Origin: Metabacillus malikii
Lineage (GTDB): Bacteria > Bacillota > Bacilli > Bacillales > Bacillaceae
NCBI RefSeq assembly: GCF_030813355.1
Contig: NZ_JAUSUD010000006.1
Coordinates: forward strand, 62,001 to 126,000
Length of the DNA: 64,000 bases
Direction of reading: 5' to 3'
Within the stretch, counting starts at the first letter, position 1. Each line of letters starts with the position of its first letter. Made by a program: the position numbers and the translations under genes. This document shows, one piece after another, positions 1-8,112 of the stretch. Under the pieces are notes generated by a model, which saw only the letters and a program-made list of their open reading frames with translations, was not told the origin of the DNA and made no database searches.

Positions 1-571
1 AATTAATAAATATTTGCTTGTTTTTATTAAAGTAGTCATAGCCAGAAATCACCGTAAAGAAGGTAGCAACCCATAATGCAATATTCGCAAAAGGTAGATT
101 GATAAACTCAAAAGGCAGGTTATGAAGAAGCAATGCCGAGATTGCAATAATTTGAGTCCAAGTTTTAATTTTCCCTAACATATTTGCAGCAACTACCTCA
201 CCTTGTCCAGCAAGTATTGCTCTAAGACCAGTAACAGCGAACTCACGACTTATGATTAAAATAACCATCCAAGCAGGAGCAAGCCCAAGTTGTACTAAAA
301 TAATTAATGCTGCCGATACTAAAAGCTTGTCAGCGAGCGGATCTAAAAACTTCCCAAGGTTTGTTACTTGATTTAACTTACGCGCATAGTAGCCATCAAT
401 CCAATCTGTTGTTGATGCAACGATAAAGATAATTGCCCCTACAAAATGAGTAACGAGGATTGACTCAGCACCAAAAGATAATTCTCCCCAATTAAATGGT
501 GCAAGCATAATAACCATAAAAATTGGAATTAAAAAGATTCTTGAAATTGTTATTTTATTTGGTAAATTCAT
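1..571 (-). CDS. pgsA: CDP-diacylglycerol--glycerol-3-phosphate 3-phosphatidyltransferase (3' end cut by window edge)
   Basis: PgsA makes phosphatidylglycerophosphate from CDP-diacylglycerol and glycerol-3-phosphate, the committed step to phosphatidylglycerol in the membrane. I translated this frame from the ATG at 571, which is preceded by a GGAGGA ribosome site; about 190 residues are visible and no stop is reached before base 1, so only a few C-terminal residues are probably missing (the family is about 190-195 aa). The CDP-alcohol phosphotransferase motif D-G-x2-A-R-x8-G-x3-D-x3-D is intact at about residues 59-81. Several hydrophobic segments follow. It lies downstream of rodZ, as in Bacillus subtilis, but separated from it by a long hairpin. 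Confidence 0.95.
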   Translation of the reverse strand, partial: MNLPNKITISRIFLIPIFMVIMLAPFNWGELSFGAESILVTHFVGAIIFIVASTTDWIDGYYARKLNQVTNLGKFLDPLADKLLVSAALIILVQLGLAPAWMVILIISREFAVTGLRAILAGQGEVVAANMLGKIKTWTQIIAISALLLHNLPFEFINLPFANIALWVATFFTVISGYDYFNKNKQIFIN

Positions 572-592
572 TGTTTTATTCCTCCATTTATA

Positions 593-697
593 ATCAATAA
601 GAAAAGGACGACACAAGCAATATCCTTAGCAAATCAGATATACTCGTCTAATTTGCTGAAGAATATTCTTGTCTCAGTCCTACTCTTTCTTATTGAT
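593..697. repeat. Long imperfect inverted repeat between rodZ and pgsA
   Basis: The left arm (593-634) and right arm (650-697) are complementary over most of their length: ATCAATAAGAAA pairs with TTTCTTATTGAT, GGAC with GTCC, ACAAG with CTTGT, AATAT with ATATT, and TAGCAAAT with ATTTGCT, leaving a loop of about 15 nt. The rodZ stop codon (680-682) lies inside the right arm. There is no T-run typical of an intrinsic terminator, so it may be an mRNA-processing or stability element, or a decayed mobile repeat. Confidence 0.6.
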
Positions 698-1561
698 GAT
701 TTTTATGTTCTGTGGTGTTATTTTAGGGTTCTCAATCGGTACTAATTCACCATTAATTTTCACATCTGTTCCAGGAACATTCCCAACTCTAATAGTTAGT
801 TCGGCCTCTTGAGTATAATCGCCTATTTCTGACTTTCCTTCGTCTATTGAATTTGCAAAAAATGTTTTACCTTTATCATTTTTTATGCTAACCCATGTTC
901 TACTCTTTGCATTGACTTCTAGTTCTAGTTTTTCTGCCCCGGTAAGTTCAAAAGTTGTCGTTGAACCTGCCACTTCTTTCTTAGTCAAGACAGTTTTTGG
1001 AGTTTCTTGTTCAGGAGGCCTTTCTTCGGTAACTTTATCTTCCTCCACTTTATTCTCATCTGTTGAATTATCTACATTTTCATCATTCGTTGAGATATTC
1101 TTCACATTTGTAGAGTATTCATTTTCACTTTGGTTTGTAATCGAATCCTTTTTAGGGTCAGTTTCAACCGAATTTTGTTTCCATAGCCAAATTGCGACAA
1201 AAATCCCTAGTATCACAACGACAGTTAAAATTTTTGGCATAACTTCCAAAAACTTGGATGCATTCTTCGGTAACTCCCTATGTGTTTTTACTCTCGACAA
1301 ATTCTCAGGAAGTTCATCGTTTTTAGTGCTTGGTATTTCACTTTTATACTCTTCAAATAAAGTATCTGGATCTAAGTTTACTGCTTCTGCATACTGCTTA
1401 ATAAATGCTCGCACATAAAATTTCCCAGGAATAATTGCATAATTGCCTTCTTCTAATGCTAAAAGATAGCGTTTCTGAATTTTCGTCATTTCCTGAAGAT
1501 CATTTAAGCTTAGATTTTTTTCCTCTCTAGCTAGTTTCAGTCGATTTCCTAATTCACTCAA
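680..1561 (-). CDS. rodZ: RodZ-like cytoskeletal membrane protein (YmfM)
   Basis: RodZ links the MreB cytoskeleton to the elongation machinery and helps maintain rod shape. The protein has an N-terminal XRE-type helix-turn-helix (about residues 5-70), a basic stretch, a single membrane segment near residues 110-130, a Glu/Thr/Asn-rich external linker, and a C-terminal DUF4115-type beta domain. The frame is open to a TTG at 1588 that overlaps ymfK, but I prefer the TTG at 1561, which has a GGGGTG ribosome site six bases upstream and gives the usual LSELGNRL-type N-terminus (293 aa). Both candidate starts are TTG, so the true start is not certain. It sits between ymfK and pgsA as in B. subtilis. 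Confidence 0.88.
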   Translation of the reverse strand: MSELGNRLKLAREEKNLSLNDLQEMTKIQKRYLLALEEGNYAIIPGKFYVRAFIKQYAEAVNLDPDTLFEEYKSEIPSTKNDELPENLSRVKTHRELPKNASKFLEVMPKILTVVVILGIFVAIWLWKQNSVETDPKKDSITNQSENEYSTNVKNISTNDENVDNSTDENKVEEDKVTEERPPEQETPKTVLTKKEVAGSTTTFELTGAEKLELEVNAKSRTWVSIKNDKGKTFFANSIDEGKSEIGDYTQEAELTIRVGNVPGTDVKINGELVPIENPKITPQNIKIINKKE

Positions 1562-1577
1562 CCGTAACACCCCATAA

Positions 1578-2369
1578 TTAAAATTCAAAACCTGTTAGAC
1601 TTTGTGAATTCATAAACATTTGCTTTTCTTCAAAGTCTCTATATGTAATTTCTTCATCAGGATCGTTGCGAATTTCGATTATATAATCAAAGTCGTCAAG
1701 CGTATATTCCGTATTTTGAACGAACACATCTGGATGTTCAACAACCTTTGTTGCAGGTAGCCTCATAATTTCTCTGACTAGCTGCAAATGTTGTTCTGAG
1801 CCTCGACGTGTTGACACAATTCCATCGATAATAAAAACATTATCCTCATTATACTCATCTGCAATTAATTGACTTCGAATTGTTTGTTTTAGCAGTGTCG
1901 ACGAAACAAACAACCACTTTTTATTTGCGCAAACACTTGAGGCAACAATTGATTCTGTTTTCCCTACTCTAGGCATCCCTCTTATACCGATTAGCTTATG
2001 ACCTTCCTGTTTATATAATTCTGCCATAAAGTCAACCAATAGTCCAAGCTCATCACGAACAAAACGGAAAGTTTTTTTATCATCAGCATCTCTTTGTATG
2101 TATCTTCCGTGGCGAACAGCTAGACGGTCCCTAAGCTTGGGAATTCTTAACTTTGTTATAGTTATATTATCCATTGTATTGAGAATCGATTCAAGTCTTC
2201 TGACTTGGTCGTTGCTATCACATTTCATTAACAAACCGCGTCTGGAGTCATCTACACCATTAATTGTCATAATGTTTATTGCCAACATTCCCAATAAGGA
2301 AGAAATATCACCTAAAAGACCTGGCCGGTTTTTTTGAATTTTGTATTCAAGGTACCACTCATAAGGCAT
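1578..2369 (-). CDS. ymfK: YmfK family protein (DUF3388)
   Basis: Conserved Bacillaceae protein of unknown function, 263 aa. The first ~75 residues resemble an ACT-like regulatory fold (the GLLGDISSLLG stretch), and a P-loop-like G-M-P-R-V-G-K-T occurs around residue 133, suggesting nucleotide binding. The second half has no motif I can assign. The ATG start is preceded by a GGGGG ribosome site seven bases away. The gene lies between ymfJ and rodZ, as in B. subtilis. Identity rests on this position and on the family pattern; biochemical function is not known. Confidence 0.82.
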   Translation of the reverse strand: MPYEWYLEYKIQKNRPGLLGDISSLLGMLAINIMTINGVDDSRRGLLMKCDSNDQVRRLESILNTMDNITITKLRIPKLRDRLAVRHGRYIQRDADDKKTFRFVRDELGLLVDFMAELYKQEGHKLIGIRGMPRVGKTESIVASSVCANKKWLFVSSTLLKQTIRSQLIADEYNEDNVFIIDGIVSTRRGSEQHLQLVREIMRLPATKVVEHPDVFVQNTEYTLDDFDYIIEIRNDPDEEITYRDFEEKQMFMNSQSLTGFEF

Positions 2370-2463
2370 AAGTAAGCCCCCTTTATAATCACTATTACTA
2401 ATAATAAATGATTTTACGAAAAGTGGAAAGTCTTAATAATTAGAACATATAAATTTGTATATT

Positions 2464-2493
2464 TAAAAAGAGAGGAATCTCTCCTCTCTTTTC
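2464..2493 (-). terminator. Intrinsic terminator after ymfJ
   Basis: On the minus strand a GAGAGG / CCTCTC stem (2470-2475 and 2483-2488) is followed by five T residues, immediately after the ymfJ stop. Confidence 0.85.
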
Positions 2494-2495
2494 AC

Positions 2496-2753
2496 TTAAT
2501 GGGAACCATTATTTTGAACAAGCTTAACCATCATACTCGCAATTGCTTTTTGCTCTTCTTCACTTGCAACACTCCATAAATCAGCTAGAACACGTTCTTG
2601 AGTGTTTTTCGGATCTACTTGCTTAGCTAAGTAGTCCCCAACTTCAAATGCTAAATTATTGATAACTTGTTCATCCATACCTTCGTTTTGGGCATGGTGT
2701 AAACGGTCACCTAAAAAATCTTTCCATTCATTCCAATTTTCTAAAACAGACAT
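2496..2753 (-). CDS. ymfJ: YmfJ family small protein (DUF3243)
   Basis: Small, acidic, mostly helical conserved protein of 85 aa and unknown function. The start chosen is the ATG at 2753, preceded by AAAGGAGG about seven bases upstream; the frame is open further upstream, but that extension contains the ribosome site and has no family-like sequence. Located between ymfI and ymfK as in B. subtilis, and closed by a strong terminator, so it is probably the last gene of the ymfF-ymfH-ymfI-ymfJ group. No signal peptide or membrane segment is visible. Confidence 0.85.
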   Translation of the reverse strand: MSVLENWNEWKDFLGDRLHHAQNEGMDEQVINNLAFEVGDYLAKQVDPKNTQERVLADLWSVASEEEQKAIASMMVKLVQNNGSH

Positions 2754-2870
2754 AGGAGTACCTCCTTTATAATTGTTACAATCATATTGTTCCAAATACA
2801 GATGTTGATTATTCATGAACATGATAATTCTTCGCAAAGAAGTACACTAACATTTAATTTTAAATCTGCC

Positions 2871-3593
2871 TTACACCCAACCACCATTTACTGAAATAAT
2901 TTGCCCCGTAATATAAGAAGCCTCGTCTGAAGCTAAATAAGATACACTATTCGCAACGTCCTCTGGTTTCCCTAATCGCCCCAACGGAATTTCTTCTTTT
3001 AATTGATTTAGTTCTTCAGCTGAGAAATGTGATAGCATCTTCGTGTCGATTGCCCCTGGAGCAATTGCATTAACACGAATTTGACTTGGGGCAAGTTCTT
3101 TAGCTAAAGCCTTTACAAACGAATTTTGCCCCCCTTTCACCATAGAATATAACACTTCACATGATGCACCTGTTATCCCCCATATAGATGATATGACGAT
3201 AATATTGCCTTTCTTTTTAGTAACCATTGGCGGTATGAGCTTCTGTGTAATTTGAAACGGACTATTTATATGTAATGCGATCATGTCATTAATATCGGTC
3301 GTTGTCATATCTGTAATTAATCCATAAAAACTTATACCACTGTTTAGTACGATTAAATCAATCGGATGATGGATTTGACTAATTAACTGGTTCACCCCTT
3401 CCTCTGTTGTTAAGTCTGCATGTATTGGTATAATTAATTTTTCATTTATTATATTTGCATCGATTAGCCTATCGATCATCAATTTATTCTTATTATAATG
3501 GGCATACACATGAAATCCATCATCTACTAGTTTCTTTACGATTGCTTGGCCAATTCCACCGCTAGCCCCTGTCACAACTGCATACTTTTCCAT
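2871..3593 (-). CDS. ymfI: SDR-family EF-P 5-aminopentanone reductase (YmfI)
   Basis: Short-chain dehydrogenase/reductase of 240 aa. The NAD(P)-binding TGASGGIG motif is at residues 8-15, the catalytic serine lies in the VISSIWG segment near 135, and the Y-x3-K pair is Tyr149/Lys153. In B. subtilis YmfI is reported to reduce the 5-aminopentanone group on elongation factor P to 5-aminopentanol. Neighbouring ymfF and ymfH, annotated as associated with the same modification, support that assignment over a generic 3-oxoacyl-ACP reductase. The ATG start follows AGGAG. The canonical N-N-A-G motif reads L-N-S-G here. Confidence 0.85.
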   Translation of the reverse strand: MEKYAVVTGASGGIGQAIVKKLVDDGFHVYAHYNKNKLMIDRLIDANIINEKLIIPIHADLTTEEGVNQLISQIHHPIDLIVLNSGISFYGLITDMTTTDINDMIALHINSPFQITQKLIPPMVTKKKGNIIVISSIWGITGASCEVLYSMVKGGQNSFVKALAKELAPSQIRVNAIAPGAIDTKMLSHFSAEELNQLKEEIPLGRLGKPEDVANSVSYLASDEASYITGQIISVNGGWV

Positions 3594-3630
3594 ACTAATA
3601 CTCCTAATAAGAAAGTTGCCATAAACATCA

Positions 3631-3720
3631 AAGGGGTCAGACCCCTAATAATGAGCTTCAGATTACTTTCAAGCAGTAATCCTAATACTCATTAATTAAT
3701 GAGGGGCCGGACCCTATTTT
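3631..3720. repeat. Palindrome-rich inverted repeat upstream of ymfI
   Basis: Between ymfH and ymfI there is a near-perfect GGGGTCAGACCCC palindrome (3633-3645) and a related GGGGCCGGACCC (3703-3714). They sit at the outer ends of a larger imperfect inverted repeat that also pairs AATGAG with CTCATT and GATTAC with GTAATC around a ~9-nt loop (3667-3674). It could act as a terminator or processing hairpin, or be a decayed miniature element. Confidence 0.55.
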
Positions 3721-3745
3721 TATTAGACAACCTCAGTTTCAATGA

Positions 3746-5032
3746 TTATTTTGGTACTACTTGACATACAGTAAATAATTCCTCATCTACTGCTTCATTT
3801 ATGACATGCTTCATATCATCTTTTGTTAATGATTCAAGCATCGGTACGACATCGAATAAATTCATCTCATTAAAAGCGTACCTTGTAAACTGATTTGCAA
3901 TATATTCTGGAGAATTAATTGAACGTAAAAATGAACCGATTTTTTTGTTTTTAGCCGCATCAAAGGTAGACAAATCAATACCGTCACGTTTTGCATTTAA
4001 CAAAATTTCCTGAATTTGTGTTGCTAATTCATCAGGATTATCTGTGTCACCGCCTATCATCGCAAAACCAAATCCACTCTCCTCAGTATAATCGTAACTG
4101 AATGTGTCATCAATTAATCCTTGACTATATAGCTTATCATAATTATTAGAACTTTTACTAAATAATATATCAAGAACAATATTCATTGAAAGTTCATATT
4201 TTAATAACTCTTTCCCCGTACGCTGCGGGTTTCTTGCTTTTAACCCAACTAGACACTTAGAACTTTGAACATTCATTTTTAATTTTTCAATTTTTTTATG
4301 CACTGTAGCTGGTTCTTTTGGAAATTCCCGCTTTATTTCAGATTGTGGTGTAAAATCCTTTTTTTGTTGATTTTCTCTAACTTGGTCTAAGATAGCTTTT
4401 GGTTCAACTGCACCTACAATAAATAGTAGCATATTACTTGGGTGATAGAAGGTATGATAACATTCGTATAGTGAATCTTTTGTAATTTTCGCAATTGATT
4501 CAATCGTCCCTGCAATATCAATTCGAACTGGATGGTTTTCATACAAATTTTGAATTAAGCCAAAATAAAGGCGCCAGTCCGGGTTATCGTCATACATATT
4601 AATTTCTTGACCAATAATCCCCTTTTCTTTTTCTACAGTTTTTTCGGAGAAATATGGCGTTTGTACAAAGTCAATTAGTGTTTCAAGATTTCTCTCTACA
4701 TTGCTTGTACTTGAAAACAAATATGCTGTTCTAGTAAAAGATGTAAAGGCATTGGCAGATGCTCCTTGTTGACTAAATTGTTGAAATACATCGCCATCTT
4801 CTTTTTCAAAAAGTTTATGCTCTAAAAAGTGAGCAATCCCATCAGGAACAGTTTTCATTTCATTACTATTTAACGGAACAAACCGATTGTCAATTGAGCC
4901 ATATTTCGTTGTAAATGTAGCATATGTCTTATTAAAACCCTTCTTCGGTAATACGTAAACATCAAGTCCATTTTCCATTTTTTCATAGTAAAGTTCTTCT
5001 TGTAATTGTTCAAATTGAATCGGATTTGTCAT
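3746..5032 (-). CDS. ymfH: M16-family zinc peptidase, EF-P modification-associated (YfmH-like)
   Basis: 428-aa M16 (pitrilysin/insulinase-type) metallopeptidase with the inverted zinc motif H-F-L-E-H at residues 68-72 and the third zinc ligand Glu near 143. This is probably the catalytic subunit of a two-protein protease whose partner YmfF, translated just upstream, lacks the motif. The ATG overlaps the ymfF stop by four bases (ATGA), implying translational coupling. Current family naming links the pair to EF-P 5-aminopentanol modification together with YmfI; the substrate is not established. No signal peptide is visible, so the protein is predicted cytoplasmic. Confidence 0.9.
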   Translation of the reverse strand: MTNPIQFEQLQEELYYEKMENGLDVYVLPKKGFNKTYATFTTKYGSIDNRFVPLNSNEMKTVPDGIAHFLEHKLFEKEDGDVFQQFSQQGASANAFTSFTRTAYLFSSTSNVERNLETLIDFVQTPYFSEKTVEKEKGIIGQEINMYDDNPDWRLYFGLIQNLYENHPVRIDIAGTIESIAKITKDSLYECYHTFYHPSNMLLFIVGAVEPKAILDQVRENQQKKDFTPQSEIKREFPKEPATVHKKIEKLKMNVQSSKCLVGLKARNPQRTGKELLKYELSMNIVLDILFSKSSNNYDKLYSQGLIDDTFSYDYTEESGFGFAMIGGDTDNPDELATQIQEILLNAKRDGIDLSTFDAAKNKKIGSFLRSINSPEYIANQFTRYAFNEMNLFDVVPMLESLTKDDMKHVINEAVDEELFTVCQVVPK

Positions 5033-6306
5033 ACATTTCCCCCCAATCCTTTTAAAAAGTAAATCGTATCTAACTCGACCTTTCCTGCAATATCTAATAT
5101 TTCTTGCTTTGTTACTTTTTCAATTCCATTTAAATAATCATCAAATGAACGGTCAATTTGGGCAACGACATTGTGATAAACAATTTCTACTAACCCATAT
5201 GGGGTATCTATCGTTTCTAAAAGTTGATTACGCAAAACGGCCTTTGTTTGGCTCATTTCCTGCTCAGTGAAGTCTCCATTTTTCATAGCTGCCATTTGGT
5301 CTTTAATGATTGTTACTGCTTGGTTGTAATTTTGCTCTTCTATTCCAGACATGACCATTAACAGACCTTTGTGACTTTCTACTCTTGATGCTGCGTAATA
5401 AGCTAGGCTTGCTTTCTCACGGACGTTAATAAAAAGTTTAGAATGAGAAAATCCACCGAATATACCATTAAATACTTGAAGTGCATAATAATCATTGTCT
5501 TTGTAAGTAGAATTTGTACGGTACCCAATATTTAATTTACCCTGCTTAACATCTTGTTTTTCAATTACTTCTTTTTCTTTTACTTGTACGTTTTTAGCTG
5601 TTACAGGTGTAAACGCACTCTGATTATTCAATGTGAAGTATTTACCCACATATGTCTCAACATCTTGTTGGGCTAAGTCACCAACAACATATAAATCAAT
5701 TTTGTCGTTCTCAATCGCATTCTGATAATATTTATAAAGTGATTGTGCGGTAATTTGCTCGATATCGTCGATTTCACCATTGACATGAAGAGCGTAAGAT
5801 TCATCCTTACACATTTCTTGCACTAGACGCAAATTAGAATACCTCATCTTATCGTCATAAACCGCTTGTATTCGTTGCTTTAATGTACGCTTTTCCTGAG
5901 TTACGATTTCTTCGTTAAATGAATCTCCTTCAACAATTGGGTGAAGTAATATTTCTGCCAGAAGCTTTATTCCTTTTTCTAACAATGGTTCTTTATTCGA
6001 CAAAAACTTTTCATTTGCTATTTCCATCCGAATTGAGATGATATGATTTTCACCTTTTTTAGCTAAGTCAACATGTAAAGTTGCTCCATATAGTTCATCT
6101 AAATACGATCTTAATCTTGTACTACTCGGAAAGCTTTGTGTGCCTCTTTGTAGTACATATGGAAGTAAAGCACGATATGTAACATCCTTTTCATTTAAAG
6201 GAGATAATAATTTTAAAACAATCGTGTTCGTTTTAAATTTCGAGGTAGTAATTGTATGCAGTGATAAACCGTTTAATTGGTTTATCTTCTCATTAATATA
6301 TGACAT
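5029..6306 (-). CDS. ymfF: M16-like peptidase subunit without zinc motif, EF-P modification-associated (YfmF-like)
   Basis: 425-aa M16-fold protein. Where the active partner has HxxEH, this one has a region reading LQRGTQSFPSSTRLRS, with no H-x2-E-H, so it is probably a non-catalytic partner, as in other two-subunit M16 proteases. The ATG at 6306 is chosen because GGAGG lies six bases upstream; an in-frame GTG two codons earlier overlaps that site. It is the first gene of the ymfF-ymfH-ymfI-ymfJ group, and its upstream region carries repeat element A, which separates it from the MFS gene. Confidence 0.88.
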   Translation of the reverse strand: MSYINEKINQLNGLSLHTITTSKFKTNTIVLKLLSPLNEKDVTYRALLPYVLQRGTQSFPSSTRLRSYLDELYGATLHVDLAKKGENHIISIRMEIANEKFLSNKEPLLEKGIKLLAEILLHPIVEGDSFNEEIVTQEKRTLKQRIQAVYDDKMRYSNLRLVQEMCKDESYALHVNGEIDDIEQITAQSLYKYYQNAIENDKIDLYVVGDLAQQDVETYVGKYFTLNNQSAFTPVTAKNVQVKEKEVIEKQDVKQGKLNIGYRTNSTYKDNDYYALQVFNGIFGGFSHSKLFINVREKASLAYYAASRVESHKGLLMVMSGIEEQNYNQAVTIIKDQMAAMKNGDFTEQEMSQTKAVLRNQLLETIDTPYGLVEIVYHNVVAQIDRSFDDYLNGIEKVTKQEILDIAGKVELDTIYFLKGLGGNV

Positions 6307-6370
6307 GTACACCCTCCTTTTTTTCTTTTCCTTAGCCTTAGCTTAGTCAACATATTCAATAAAATAAAAA

Positions 6371-6750
6371 GGCTGTTTTCGTAAACATTGTTGCTTTTAA
6401 CTGAATTGTCGTTTAGGGTTTGTCTCCTCTTGCAGTACTCACGGGTAGCGGGGTGGGTGGTGAGCCTCATATCTCCTTGCGGCACGAAAAAGCAAACTTC
6501 AGGTTCATCTCCCTACGATAACTCATCATCGATTCGCCATTCAGCTAGTCGTGATTTCTTTGGTCTTAGTCGATGCCCCTCCAGTTTGAACGTCGACGGG
6601 CAAGCCGCCTTCGCTTTTCATACTCCTCAGCGTAAACGCCCTTCTCACGCCTCACCTCTCCCACGCATCCCGCAGGAGTCTCGCACATTAAGCTCCAACA
6701 AACCCTTAAAAAGGTTAGTACAAAAAGCCACAATCTTTTAGAAAAGAGCC
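6371..6750 (+). mobile_element. Miniature inverted-repeat element, copy A (long form, intact)
   Basis: 380-bp non-coding element. Its left end GGCTGTTTTCGTAAA and the complement of its right end, GGCTCTTTTCTAAAA, form imperfect terminal inverted repeats matching at 23 of the first 28 positions. It is bounded by a perfect 8-bp direct repeat AATAAAAA (6363-6370 and 6751-6758), the hallmark of transposition. It has the ~157-bp internal module (6468-6624) also found in copies C and E. It lies between ymfF and the MFS gene. The open frame inside is not conserved as protein between copies. Confidence 0.85.
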
Positions 6751-6824
6751 AATAAAAATAATGTTACCCTTTTATATTTCTATTCTTTCTATAAAAAACC
6801 TTCTATATTCACGAGAAAAGAAAT

Positions 6825-6872
6825 ATGAGGCTATCTCCGGCTTAGGAAAAACCTAGCATGAGATAACCTCAT
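6825..6872 (-). terminator. Terminator after the MFS transporter gene
   Basis: On the minus strand TGAGGTTATCTC pairs with GAGATAGCCTCA, with an inner hairpin around CTAGG, followed by TATTTCTTTT. It lies directly after the stop codon of the transporter gene. Confidence 0.75.
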
Positions 6873-6873
6873 T

Positions 6874-8112
6874 TTATGCAAGCTTAGGCATTCTTTTTGT
6901 CTTCGCTTCTTTCTGTGTATCTTTTTTCGGTTTGATAAATAGTAACACAATGAGCACCGCTAATAGACTAATACCACCCGAAAAATAATAAACAAGATGT
7001 TCTGATTTCCCCATAATATAAGAATAAACTGGAGGACCAATTGCGACTCCTATAAACCGCATTGAGCTATAGATAGATGTTATCGTTCCTCGTTGTTCTT
7101 TTTTAATACCTTCAGTTATAATCGCATCTAAGCTAGGTAATGTCATACCAATACCAATCCCTGTTATAACTAAGAAGGCAATTAAATAGTACAATGAATG
7201 TTGGACTCGTAAGGCAATAAACGATATGGTCACTAATCCCATTCCGATAACTGTCACAGTTTTCATTAAGCTTTTACTCTTGCCAATTTTCTTCCCAGCT
7301 ATAAATGAACTTAATGAAAGTGCCAGTAAAGGAATAGCTAGTACTAAACCTTTTTTTATCCCGTCGATATGATATTGCTTTTCCAACATGTCCGATAAAT
7401 AAAACAATATACCAAATAAAACAAAAAAGATAATACAACCCACTGAAAAAACAGCAAATATCCATCTACCATTGTGCTTAAAGACTTTTTTTATACCTTG
7501 AAAAAATTCGCCGACTGATTGTTTTTCTTCATTTTTATGTTTTGGCACTTTCACCAAGAAAAACACTAATAGCACACTGATAAGACTAAAAAATGGTATA
7601 AACCAAAACGGAAGAAACCAAATAAATGATGCTAACGTAGCACCAATTATTGGACTAAGTACTTTACCAGCAGTATTTGCTGTTTCCGTTATTCCTAAGC
7701 CTGCACTAACTTCTTCATCGTCTTTAAACATATCACCGACTAACGGGATAACAACAGGTGCTGCCCCAGCGGATCCTATCCCTTGTAATACCCTACCAAT
7801 TATTATGAATAGAAATGCATTATCCATTTTCCAAGAAGCCCAACCACAAACTGCTCCACCAATACCAGCAATTATTAAGCACGGTACCATTACCATCTTT
7901 CTACCATAACGATCTGATAAGTAACCTGCAATTGGGATTAACACAATTGCAACGATTGAGTATACCGTAATAATAAGTGATACTTGAAATGAGTTAATAT
8001 TCAATTGTTTTGCTATCATAGGTAGAACTGGAATTAACATTGAATTTCCTAATGTCATCACAAGTGGAACAGATGATAGTGCTAATAAATCAAGCTTCTT
8101 TTTTCCATTCAT
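6874..8112 (-). CDS. ymfD: MFS drug/siderophore-type exporter (YmfD-like)
   Basis: 412-aa major facilitator superfamily transporter with about twelve hydrophobic segments and the loop 2-3 motif A, GYLSDRYGRKMVMVP, near residue 62. Position beside the GntR gene matches B. subtilis ymfD, described there as a multidrug or bacillibactin exporter; the substrate cannot be read from this sequence. The basic C-terminal tail is cytoplasmic. Its 5' region contains an imperfect dyad at 8176-8194 that could be an operator for the adjacent regulator. It is expressed as its own unit, with a terminator on its 3' side and another between it and the regulator gene. Confidence 0.88.
   Translation of the reverse strand: MNGKKKLDLLALSSVPLVMTLGNSMLIPVLPMIAKQLNINSFQVSLIITVYSIVAIVLIPIAGYLSDRYGRKMVMVPCLIIAGIGGAVCGWASWKMDNAFLFIIIGRVLQGIGSAGAAPVVIPLVGDMFKDDEEVSAGLGITETANTAGKVLSPIIGATLASFIWFLPFWFIPFFSLISVLLVFFLVKVPKHKNEEKQSVGEFFQGIKKVFKHNGRWIFAVFSVGCIIFFVLFGILFYLSDMLEKQYHIDGIKKGLVLAIPLLALSLSSFIAGKKIGKSKSLMKTVTVIGMGLVTISFIALRVQHSLYYLIAFLVITGIGIGMTLPSLDAIITEGIKKEQRGTITSIYSSMRFIGVAIGPPVYSYIMGKSEHLVYYFSGGISLLAVLIVLLFIKPKKDTQKEAKTKRMPKLA

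Noticed and set aside
885-1418. Plus-strand open frame opposite rodZ
   Set aside because: Ser/Phe/Val-rich translation opposite a Glu/Asn/Lys-rich linker; a shadow of the rodZ frame.
6388-6741. Open frame of 117 codons inside element A, with a related frame in copy C (20592-20924)
   Set aside because: The frame is broken in copies B, E and F by indels, substitutions between A and C are not biased to third positions, and no ribosome site precedes it; it follows the repeat, not a protein.
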